Positions 10,258-20,165 of a DNA stretch of 64,000 bases are shown piece by piece. Source of the stretch: Nymphaea colorata (lineage: Eukaryota; Streptophyta; Magnoliopsida; Nymphaeales; Nymphaeaceae); NCBI RefSeq assembly GCF_008831285.2, contig NC_045141.1, forward strand, positions 5,287,224 to 5,351,223, read 5' to 3'. Numbering within the stretch: position 1 is the stretch's first letter; each line of letters starts with the position of its first letter. The notes under the pieces are model-generated. The model was not told the origin of the DNA. It saw only the letters and a list, made by a program, of their open reading frames with translations, and ran no database searches. The position numbers and the translations under genes are program-made.

Positions 10258-10866
10258 ATGAACAGGCATCACGATGCCAAACCACAACCTGGTACATGCT
10301 TCAGTTTTTGTTTTTTTTTTATGTTTTAACACTTCTTCCATAGGAGGCTGGTAGAATGTGTATGCATTTGCTTAGTTATATCTGCACTAGCATATGTGAT
10401 ATGTGGTTCTAATAATTCATTCTCACGCCTATGTGGTTGCAATTTGCACATTGGAAGCAGGAGCTGTGGCCAATGCCTCAGAGGAACAAGCTTGAGGTAT
10501 GGCTTAAGAAAACACTGTTGTTACTACGCCTACTGAAGCATGATAACCATTCACACTTCGCAACAAATTATGAAACTAGTGACGTTTTCAAGGAATTGAT
10601 TTGTGTCTTCTGCATTTGGGCAGGTCAGCAGGCCTGAGGTGAGTGCTCAAGGATTAAGCACACCTGAGAGAATGATGCCAAGTGAAGAGGAAAAGAAGAT
10701 AATGCCTCAGATGGAGGAATTTGAGGCCATGGTGGATGCGGTTATCAATCCCAATGCTGATGTGGCCTGCAACAAGCGAAGGCTACCCGTCTTTGTGGCT
10801 TTAACGGATCCCACTCGAAGGGAGTTTTGGCTTAAAGGAGCGTCCAAGCCTTATCAGGAGGATTAG
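10258..10866 (+). pseudogene. Unrecognised gene fragment, block B copy (better preserved)
   Basis: After an ATG at 10,258 and a poor donor (CTG|GTACAT), an acceptor 'cttcttccatag' precedes about 240 bp of exon-like sequence. At 10,603-10,866 a clean 87-codon frame reads MSSAFGQVSRPEVSAQG, an acidic 'SEEEKKIMPQMEEFEAM', 'VDAVINPNADV', then 'NKRRLPVFVALTDPTRREFW' and a stop after 'PYQED'. 'gggcag|GTCAG' at about 10,620 could be an acceptor. The basic-then-hydrophobic 'KRRLPVFVALTDP' element is the best conserved part between copies. I do not recognise the family, and no promoter or 5' exons could be proved. It is probably the last exon of a host gene caught in a segmental duplication. Confidence 0.45.
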
Positions 10867-12254
10867 CTTGACCAACATCGCCTTACCAACTCGAACTCCT
10901 CTTTTGAGTCTCACCACCCCTTCCTCCCTTTCTCTTATACGTTTTCTGTATTCCTTCATTGTTTTTGACAATTTTTGCAAAATCATTGACAATTTGTCAC
11001 GAAATTATATATTCTCTCTCTCTTTCTACCTCTTTATCTAGACATATGCCTTTCCATGTAACCTAAGCAAAAGAATTGGAACTGCCTTGTCATTCACTTG
11101 GTAAGATGGATAGACTTTAAATATCATTTTCCATTTTGATAACATGTCCAATTGAACCATTCCCAAAACAAGAAAAAACAGACATGAAAAAAAATTAATC
11201 TCTGACTAAGAAATAGATGTGTTCGGATTTAAGAAATAACATCCGACTGGATTCGGATTCGGATTCAGATTCTGATATATATAAGTATCGGATCGGATAC
11301 GGATTCAGTTCATATTTAGTTTTAAGTAGTTACTCATATCCAAAAGGCCACCACCCAAATATGGAACCATTTCTCAATGTCCACAAGCTCCAGCATGCTG
11401 GTACGTACCCAATTTTGGGTATTGCTGGGCCGCCGGCAAAAGTTGAAGTTATTCGGCAACCTTCTCATTAAGAGCATCGTGAACAGTCATCACCCATACC
11501 CTTGGAGAAGTTGGGAGGACTCGAGAGAACGACTGACCTTGTTCTTCTTGAAAATCGATGGACCTAAATACAAGAAATAAAAATGAAAAATATTTGAAAT
11601 AAAATATATTATTAACCGTCTGTCGGTTTTGAGCTCCGAAACAAATAAAAAAAGTCAAATCCAAATTTGAATCTGAAATCAGATTCCACAATCTGAATCT
11701 GATCCGAATGTAATTTTTTTCCTCATCCAAAATCAGATTTCATAATTTGAATCTGATCTAAATCCATTCTTTTCTCATCCTAATCTGAATCTGAAATCAG
11801 ATGGCACAATCAGAATCCGATCTGAATCCTATTTTTATAATTGAATCTGAATCCAAAATTTTGAACTGAATCTGACTGATTTGCAAAATATAAGAGCATT
11901 GAATATAGAATCTTATTTAAAACTAAGTCTGACCTGGATCTGATCGGATATTATTGTGTTTCTGAATCTGAATTCAATTGGACATTTTGTATAACTGAAT
12001 CCATATCGGATCGGATATTTATGCATATTTGAGTCTGAATCTATTGGATGTCATTTCTTAATTTCAAATGCTATCTGATTTTTTTAATTGATTAGTAAAT
12101 TTCTTTTCCTCATCCAAATGTTTTTGGAGCAGTTGGCTTGGACATCCAATTCAAATCAGACATATTGACATCCTTAGGTTGAAGCTTCCCCACTCCAACT
12201 GACTTGTTTCACCATTATAGATAGGGGGCAAGTCCATTTGTGTGTGTCATGTGG
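10867..12254. repeat. GATTC-rich dispersed repeat, block B
   Basis: Partner of the block A repeat. 'ggattcggattcggattcag' lies near 11,250, and 11,640-12,060 carries the 'aatctgaatctgatc' series. 11,340-11,580 has extra sequence not in block A, including a 67-84 codon open stretch with no recognised domain. Confidence 0.65.
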
Positions 12255-12400
12255 ATAGAGCAGTGAAACGAGTCGAGCCAACTGAAGCTGGACTCAAATT
12301 TTCTCTGTTAAGCTCAAACTTAACTCAAAACTCGTGATTATAAACAAGTCAAGTTCGAGTTTCATAAAGTTGATTTGATTGAACTTGAGTAAACCATTTA

Positions 12401-14239
12401 TGCATTGAAGAACTGACCTCAGAATGGTGACAATTTGTCCCTGTGGAACTTATCTTGCATAAGTTGTTCTTCCTTATGCTAAGTCAATAGATCGAATACC
12501 CGAACTCCAGCATTCAAGTCAACGGTTCAGGTGCCAAATTACCCAAGTTAGAAAGACGAAAAGATGCCCTTAGAATTAGGGAAAAAAATACCCTTCACAT
12601 GGTTATCATCAGTTCAGTGTACCCTCCCAGATTTTGAGAAATGTAAATTAACTTACTCTTTGGCAGTCAAGAAAAAGAAAAAGAAAATCACTTTGGGCCC
12701 TTCAAAAATTTTTAAAAACATAATGGCCTGAAGCCAGCTGTTGGAGTGTTGAGTCTGATCCATACTTGATAGCCTTCCCTAATTTCTGTAAGGTTATTTA
12801 TGTATTTTTTTTTGTGGAAATACCTTTGTGTGGCGTTTTGGCATGTACTTTGTAATTTTTTTCTGATAGTGGAAATAGCTAAAATTTTTTTCAATGATAA
12901 TTTTTTTCTGACAGTGGAAATAGCTTTGTGTGGCGTTTTAGCTTGTACTTCTTAGTTTTAAGTTTGACAGATTAATTTAGATTCCCCTTTAGGGGCAAAT
13001 AGAATCGATGCCTTAGGGTTCTAAACAGAAACTGTTTGCCTCTATCTGCATCAAACCTGTTGGAGGCGTCCCTTATTTCCCTTTTGCCTCCAAGGTCTTA
13101 AGCTGCTTCAGCTTGCACAAAAAATTGCAGCCTATGCCACTTGGAGATGTAGACCAACCATTGCCCCGAGTTGGTCTACCAAACCCTAGGGATTTTTGTT
13201 GCATTATATGGTAACTAAAATAATACACTTTAAAATTTGATCTAGCATTGATGATGTTATATTGTTCATTAAATATTTGATAAATACTTTAGACCCATTG
13301 TGACACTCATAATCCTCATATTTTCTAATGTACACATTCCAATTGTGCATTCACATACTTTGGAAAGCCCAGCGAACTACTGTTTGATTATACGGATTAC
13401 ACAGTTTATGGTGGAACTAGCCTCCTAGTGCACACACATTTTTTGCCAGCCTAGCCAAGTTTATGAATCCATTTGATTGTCCGTATCAATCACATTTTTA
13501 TGGCACTCATAATTTTCGTATTTTCAAGTGTAAATGTTACAGGATAGGAGGACGTACACAAATTAAGTATGAAACCTGGTGATTTTTTTTTTTAAGCATA
13601 GAAATATAGCCTAGTTTATGTAACAATATTAGAAAAAAATATCAATGATAGCAATTATTTTTACAAAGATGATATTTTACCACCCTCATGGGAGAAAGAT
13701 GAGTGGAAGTCATGTTTGCAAGTAATTCGTGTGAACAAGTTATACAAGATATTATAGTCACCACAAGTCAATAGTACACCTTTATAGAAGCACACTACGT
13801 AAGTAAAAAAAAAAAAGGCAGATTTCTCAAAAAGATGGAGATGTTTTGAAATTTAATGTGGTCCATAGATAGGTGATCAAATAATCCTCTGATAAAGCTA
13901 CCGGCTTCATGCCATCTCCAGACCCATTTCAAAGAGTACCATCCAAAAGAGCCTTTTATCTCCTAAACTATTTTATTTCATATTAAGAAAATATGGAAGC
14001 ATGTTTCTCTACTCTAAACAACAGTGTCTTCTGTAAGATGAGAAATAGAAGGGGAAGGTTGTCATAATTGGAGTTAAATAATGAAAAAATTTGCTTCTTA
14101 TGAAATGAAAGCTTTTCTTCTCAAAAGGATATAAAGAGATCATTCTCCTATAAGATGTTCCCTTCATCCAACTGACCTCAGAATGGATCACTTTGGCCCC
14201 TTCAAAAAATTTTAAAAATATGATGGCTTCAGTGACTGC
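12401..14239. other. Spacer with LTR-like start at 12,738
   Basis: TGTTGGAGTGTTGAGTCTGATCC at 12,738 repeats the LTR-like start at 14,240, with shared upstream DNA ('aatcactttgggcccttcaaaaa'). An internal duplication of 'gatagtggaaatagct' and 'tttgtgtggcgtttt.gc' lies at about 12,826-12,950. The rest (13,000-14,190) shows no gene, only AT-rich sequence. Confidence 0.45.
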
Positions 14240-14556
14240 TGTTGGAGTGTTGAGTCTGATCCACACTTGATAGCCTTCCCTAATTTTTGTAAGGGTATTT
14301 ATGTAATTTTTTATTTTATGTGTTTCACTCTAATCTCATGTTTAAGAGGATGTCGTTTTAGCTTGTACTTTGTAATTTTTTTTTATAGTGGAAACTGCTT
14401 TGTGTGGTGGCCATGGACCTAAGAAAACGTCGTCTCTAAACCACTTAAAATCTTTTTGTGTTCTTTCTATGTCTTTCTTTTCTTCTGATTCAATTTTCTT
14501 GGTGTGTTAAGAAAGTGAGAGACAGAGAGAGAGAGAGAGAGCCAAGTTTCTAACAA
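14240..14556 (+). repeat. Putative solo LTR (TGTTGGAGTG...TCTAACA)
   Basis: A TGTTGG start and TCTAACA end form a short LTR-style inverted pair about 317 bp apart. The first ~100 bp matches 12,738 onward. A (GA)n run lies at 14,521-14,541. No primer-binding site follows and no clear 5-bp target duplication is visible, so it could be a solo or decayed LTR. Confidence 0.4.
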
Positions 14557-14925
14557 CAGTCGGTCCTGGAGTGTTTGTTCACACCGGATGTTCTAAAAAC
14601 GTAATGTAAACTTAGTCACCTGTTTGTTTGTGAAGATGTACTTTTGTGACAACAGATTGTATTCTTTGAATTCCATCCATCCCATCCATTGGTTTGGGTG
14701 TCTATGACTCCCCATCTAGGACAAGGTATTAGCGTACGTAAGAACTTTGGTCAGATCCATATTAGTATTTCAAAAATTAAATAAAATGAAAAAAGATAAG
14801 AGAGTTGAGTGTCACAGATACACCCTCATATGCTGGACAAAAGTGTCTCAAAGGTGCATTTTGGGACCATTCATCCATGAAAGCTTTAATGGACTACAAA
14901 ATTAAAGAGAGGACTTCCAATTGGG
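14557..14925. other. Spacer, nothing recognised
   Basis: No gene, repeat or structural RNA was identified in this stretch. Confidence 0.4.
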
Positions 14926-14933
14926 CTCTGATC

Positions 14934-15077
14934 CAGTGGCGGAGCAATGTTATAGGCACACAGGCCCATAAAATTTACTTGATTTGCATATGAGTGCCTC
15001 TTAAAGATTGAAATTTAAACTTAGAGTGTTCTTTAAAGGTTGAAGTTTAAAGACAAAAATTTCTGACTCCACCACTG
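14934..15077. mobile_element. Small hAT-like MITE ('CAGTGGCGGAGC' type)
   Basis: CAGTGGCGGAGC at the left pairs with GACTCCACCACTG at the right (complement CAGTGGTGGAGTC). The flanking 8-mers CTCTGATC (14,926-14,933) and CTCTGATT (15,078-15,085) match at seven of eight positions, which supports a real 144-bp hAT-type insertion. Related ends occur at about 2,364, 37,144, 42,092 and 53,455. Confidence 0.75.
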
Positions 15078-15085
15078 CTCTGATT

Positions 15086-15612
15086 CAACACCTTGATATG
15101 GAGTGCTAACTTGTGCTTTTTCTGGCTTCTATGTTTCGGGTTAATGTTGTTTCGACTACAGGTCCAGCTGAATGAAGGCTGTCTTAACTGCATGGGTTGG
15201 TCTTCCATCTTTTTGTGTAAACATAATTTTTGGGTAAATAGAAGTGGGAGGCTAAATCCCAATGCTCAAGTGAAAATAGAAGCCTCCCCATTCCTTTTTT
15301 TGCTCTCAAGAAATGGATCTGCCGGAGGGTATGCATCCGACCTGTTAATAAAATTTTTTCATGTCTTAACGGCCTCCAATATATAAAAATAATAAATAGT
15401 TAAATTAGAAATAAAATAAATTTGGTGGTTTGGTATGGGCACTACTGGACCATGATGATGGATTGCTCCTAACATCAGGCTTCTTTAGTTGGCATTTGGC
15501 AATGCACGGCTTTAGTTTGGCCTGGTTAAAATTAAAAAATAAAAAACACGACACCTTATCTTCAATTATCATCAAAATTTAAGCATTTTTCTAAACTATA
15601 CTAGAGATGGAG
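15086..15612. other. Spacer with an unassigned 97-codon frame
   Basis: A plus-strand frame at 15,093-15,386 opens with a hydrophobic segment ('LCFFWLLCFGLMLFRLQ') but has no family signature or neighbours to support it. I treat it as chance. Confidence 0.25.
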
Positions 15613-15724
15613 ACTCCATGGAACTTCTTGCACAATACGGGGCTCACTTCTTTTCTGAATTTCTGGTAAACATGGAACTTCTTGCACAATACGGGGCACA
15701 CTTCTTTTTTCAATTTCTGGTAAA
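15613..15724. repeat. Tandem duplication of about 55 bp
   Basis: Two adjacent copies of 'catggaacttcttgcacaat' through 'tttctggtaaa' differ at a few bases. Confidence 0.85.
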
Positions 15725-15827
15725 GCTTGGGAACGCATGGATCGTCCATCTACATATTTGTCCTTGTAAGGTGTTTGTTTTGTCATCAAATTCAATCCCA
15801 TGAATGGTCGTGGTGTTGAATGTAACT

Positions 15828-16060
15828 GGGGATGTCAATATATCCGATTGAAATTTGGTATCTGATTTGAATTGGATCTCCGACTGAACCATTTTGAAAA
15901 AAATCGGATATGAAAAGAAAACTTAATATTCGATTTAGAAATGGGATCAAATTCGGATCTAGAAAATGACATCCGATGGGATTTAATTTGGATTGAGATA
16001 TATTCATATCCAATTAGATTCAGATACGGATTTGATGCTACGAGAGGAGATCACCATAGT
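15828..16060. repeat. GATTC-family repeat with hAT-like left end
   Basis: It starts 'tggggatgtcaatatatccg', like the ends at 42,418 and 50,067, and runs through degenerate 'gatttgaattggatc' sequence. The right end is missing near 16,050. Confidence 0.55.
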
Positions 16061-16189
16061 CTTCATAAGGATGTGATCAAGCTTTTTTGTAAATTGATTC
16101 CCTTTAGGGCTGACTGGGAATGTGATCAACAATCTGAGGGTCTGTTTCAGGGTCCGCTTGGATTATGATTTCATTCCTCATTGTTTTGT

Positions 16190-16480
16190 GTACTCTCTTC
16201 TCCTTCTTCCTACATCATCCATACTGTCTCCATCGTTGAAGTCGAAAGACTCAACCTGTACCAGGTCTTCCTGTGTTTTGGAGGTCTCTCTTACAGAGTA
16301 TGTTTGGATTATTGTTCTTCTCCCCCGATGAACTTGTGTTCTTGATCGTTGCCCTTATCATCTCATACTTGGAAACAACTAGGCCCATATATAGGAGACA
16401 GAAATTAAGAACTTTTGCATTGGAACATCTCAATCAGTCTTTGAGATTTGAAAACTTTGGTCAACAAATTGGTTGTGACA
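16190..16480 (-). repeat. LTR family B fragment
   Basis: On the minus strand this starts TGTCACAACCAATTTGTTG at 16,480. It runs through 'caaagttttcaaatctcaaag', a TATA-like 'cctatatatggg', 'gcaacgatcaagaacacaag' and 'ggtacaggttgagtctttc'. A second copy lies on the plus strand at about 39,062-39,330. The position of the TATA-like motif and repeated 5' end suggest an LTR, but the 3' boundary is not clear. The 116-codon plus-strand frame here is antisense to it. Confidence 0.5.
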
Positions 16481-17341
16481 ATATTTTCCCCCAAAAAAAA
16501 ATTCCGGAAATTCCTGCAAATCCATGGAAAAGTCGAAATTTTGACCTTTTTCCTACATTCTTCAGTTTTCCAAACGTCACATTATTAGCAATTGTTGAAA
16601 AAATTGGTGTTTTGAAAGTTTAGTAAGTAAAAAGTTTGATAATTAATATTTTTTTCTGTTATAACTATGACTGGGTTTCCAAATTGATGGGCTTCCTTGA
16701 AACTTTTGGTGGCCTATCAATTCAGAGTTTAGATTTAGTGTCTTAGCTCTTCTTATCACTTTCAAACAAGTCCCTATTTTAGTTGCGGCAGTAAAGTCTT
16801 TTTTCTTTAGTGAAACAAAATGTGATCAGATTGGAGCTTCGAATCGTCAAATTTCAAGGTCATGTACACTTCGCATCGTCCAGACTTTGCATATGACATC
16901 TAACAATAAGAGATGGCATGAATAAATATGACACTCTTAATGACTTCTGTCAAATGTTCGTTCCTTCCTTCAACTGTTTAAATTTACATGCTTTGAGCAA
17001 TGTTGATCAGTTGATTACTAAGCCAAATAAGAAGTGAAATAGGATTTACGAAAAAGAACTAGCATTTCTACAGTTAACAGCCTCTGCCAGGAGTTCGTCA
17101 AAAATTTATAATCTGCTATTTTTTAAATACAAAATCTGCCCTATACACATAGACACACGCACACACACATGTACATACACACATACATATATGATAAGAG
17201 TTTTTAATTTCGATTATCTACCAAAGTTTCTTTTTAGCTATCTCCATTGTATGAGACTTGCAGGCCAGTAGGGAATAATTTGAGGGGTTTGTATCGTTTG
17301 TTATTTATTGTCTTTCTGGAGTCCTGGGATTGGGGTTGGGA
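16481..17341. other. AT-rich spacer
   Basis: No gene seen. A short 'cacacgcacacacacatgtacatacac' run at about 17,145-17,185 is the only simple repeat. Confidence 0.4.
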
Positions 17342-17547
17342 GTAGGGATGTTAAAGTATCAGATTCAAATAGGATACATGTTGAACTATATCTGTTTTTT
17401 TGGATATTCACATATCCATATTCAAACTCTGATTTGAATACAAACAATGGATCTAAAATCCAATATCACAATCTGAATTCGAATTTTGAATCAATTCTGG
17501 CTGATTTTCAAAATGTAAGAGCATTTGAGTATAAGATGTGTGGTATT
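17342..17547. repeat. GATTC-family repeat, truncated
   Basis: A hAT-like start 'tagggatgttaaagtatcag' leads into 'attcgaattttgaatc' and 'caaaatgtaagagcatttgag'. It is cut off where block C starts. Confidence 0.5.
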
Positions 17548-19460
17548 TCATAAACCTTTATCGAAAAAGTTAGAGAGGGTGACATAAAATTTTTTAAGAG
17601 ATAAAATATAGACAGAAAAAAGCTAGTAAAAGAGCAAGAGATTTTAAGAGAAAATTAAGAGAGATATAAAGATTTATAGGTGGGTGGAAAGAAATAAAGA
17701 GAAAAACTAGTAGAAGATAAAGAGATTTTAAGAGAAAAACTAATAGAAGATCAAGAGATTTTAAGAGAAAAATGGGCGAGAGAGAGAGAGATAATATTTT
17801 TAAGAGACTAGTAGAAGAGCAAGGGTGTTTAAGTGAAAAATGTGTTCCCAGAGGGAGAGAGAGAGAGATAAAGATTTTGAAAAGAAAGAAAAGAAATAAA
17901 GAGAGAAAAACTAGTAGAATGGCAAACGATTTTATGAAAAAAATTAAAGCGAGAGAGATGTAAAGATTTTTAAGGGAGAGAAATGAAATAGAGAAAGGAA
18001 AATCCGTAAAGAGATATTTTAAGAGAATAATCAAAGAGATATAAAGATTCTAAGAGAAAAAAATAAAAATCAAGAAAGAGTGATTAAAAGAAGGAAGAAA
18101 AATGATATACTAACGTGATATTTTAACCCCTCTTTTTCTTTTATATAGAAATTAAGGTTAAGGAGAGGAACTTGGGCTCATGGACCGAGGTCCTATTTTT
18201 GAAATTTTTTAAAAATAAGTTATATATATATATATATAGACAAAATTAAAAATATTTCATTTACTCTTATGTATTGCAAAAAAGTATGCCTTTCCCACCA
18301 TTGGGTGCGGGAGAGTGAGACTAAACTATAAAAGAAAAAAACAACTATCGTTGAAGAAGGCTTCTCTTGTGCTTCAATCCCATTAGGAAGACACTCTTTT
18401 AAAGGTGGATCACTCTTTTAAGACTACTAATAGGATGATCAATAGGTATCTTATCAATAGGTTGAAGATAAAGAATTATTGAAAGAGCGAGAGAATAATA
18501 GATGAATGAAGAGAGATAAAAAGGACTTCCAAGCTCTTAGTTAGAGGGCTCAAGGAGTTCCTCAAAGGTTAGCTTATACCCAAGGATCAAGTTCCTCAAA
18601 GGTTAGCTTATAAAAAGAAATAAAGCCAAAATTCAACATTTGAAAGAGTTTTAATTTCTCAAGATTTCTTATGAATTTTTCATTTTTTAAATTATTTTTA
18701 TGTTTATTTTGTTTTATAGGTTTTGACTTGTGGAGATTAGCCCTCGGCCCATGCAAACACCCTATGCCAGAGCACTTAGTAGTGCACCAAGAGCTCTAGG
18801 CAGTGCACCAAGCGCTGCCAAAATTTGTTGCATCCCCAGGTAGTTCCCGCCATGAAAAATAAAAGTTTAGCAACAAAAATATGTAATACTTTTAAGAGGT
18901 AAAATATTCCTTTTATTTTTTATTCCAGGTTTGTTTTCGATCCGGATGTAATTCCTTGAACGGGAGGGTCCCAGATTGATGACAAAGGTTGCATCATGGA
19001 TTAGATAGGTGCTTAGGCTTGAAATATGGATTGACATCCTGATTTGGATTTTACGAACCTGAGTTGAATTGAAAAGCGAGGGCGAGCTTGCGAATGACGT
19101 TGGGAATTGATTCTTGAGCTCCATTTCAAACATTTGAGTTTGAAATTTTTCTTTTATAGATTTTTGGTTCTTTTATCTAATCTAGATCTATGGGTGATTT
19201 TCTGAATCTATTTTCCTATTTTAAGCCTGACTTTGATTCTCGAGTCTATATGAGTTTTTAACCTTCTTTTTGGATCTAGAGCAGGATTTCGGATCTGGGA
19301 CATGGATTTGGGTCTAGATCTAAGATTCTACTTGGGATCTAAAATTTTGAATTTGGATCTGAATTTGGATCTGAGGCTTAGTTTTAGATTTAGAGCTCAG
19401 TTTTAGATCCAGATTGGGATCTAGGGATCTATTTTTTATCTGAAGTTGGGATTTGGATCC
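17548..19460. repeat. Block C: purine-rich repeat block, direct copy of block D
   Basis: Collinear with 31,745-34,190. It has a GA/AAG-rich tract (17,560-18,120) of variations on 'gagcaagagattttaagaga', an AT microsatellite, 'gtatgcctttcccaccattg', an 'agtgcaccaag.gct' section (18,770-18,830), then 'ggatctgaatttggatctga' repeats up to 19,460. It lacks about 500 bp present in block D (roughly 32,590-33,120). The 146-codon minus-strand frame at 17,594-18,034 is the complement of the purine tract (leucine, serine and phenylalanine only) and is not a gene. Confidence 0.75.
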
Positions 19461-20106
19461 AGATCTGGACCCACGGCTTGGTTTTTGGATCTTGACTTGG
19501 AATTGGGTATAGATCTAGATTTGACATTAATTATCATCCTAGATTGGTGTAGGGCTTGGGTTGGATGTTTAGATTTAAATTCAGATGAGTTCCAAAATAT
19601 TGTCGATAACCAAATTAGAAGGTAATTGGATCAGAACTGCGATAAATTGAAGTATATGATACCCAAAATTGTTGAAAGTAATTTGAAAATGCTAGATATA
19701 TATGAAACTTGAAAATCCATCATTAATTGGTTGCCAAAACCTATCATCAATGCATTTTTTTGCAATGTTTTAAACAATACAAAATAAAAAAAAAGCTTAG
19801 TCAGCTGATTTCAATATAAATAAATGAATGAATGAATATATATATATATATATATATATTCACACAGAGAGAGAGAGAAAGAGAGAGTCCACTTGGACTG
19901 GCAAACCACCCACTCTCTCTTTGTCTGTCTTTATCTCACCTCATCACCTCTCTGGCCCCTCCCATGCGATTCTCATTGTCTTTGACTTGTATATGACCAT
20001 GAGAGCATTATTGAGGAGAAAGAGAGTGTGTTGACACATGCATACACCCATATAAGAACTCAAAGCCAGGCCTGGTTGACTAAAGAAACGGTTCTGGCAA
20101 TTATAC
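19461..20106. other. Spacer with AT and GA microsatellites
   Basis: (TA)n at about 19,837-19,859 is followed by (GA)n at 19,866-19,888. No gene is seen. The receptor-kinase pseudogene follows on the minus strand. Confidence 0.5.
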
Positions 20107-20165
20107 TCACACTTTGAGAGACACAAAATTTATACAAAGATAGAAAAATAAGAGATAGTATGTAC

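Larger units (their letters stand above)
9357..12400. repeat. Segmental duplication, block B
   Basis: Direct-orientation partner of block A (4,150-7,030), about 5.2 kb away. It keeps the longer LTR and the more intact gene fragment. It loses the right half of the hAT-like element near 12,400, where similarity stops abruptly at 'accatttatgcattgaag'. Confidence 0.8.

Noticed and set aside
17594-18034. 146-codon minus-strand open frame
   Set aside because: It is the complement of a purine-rich repeat. Its composition (Leu, Ser, Phe, Ile) follows from the DNA and carries no domain pattern.
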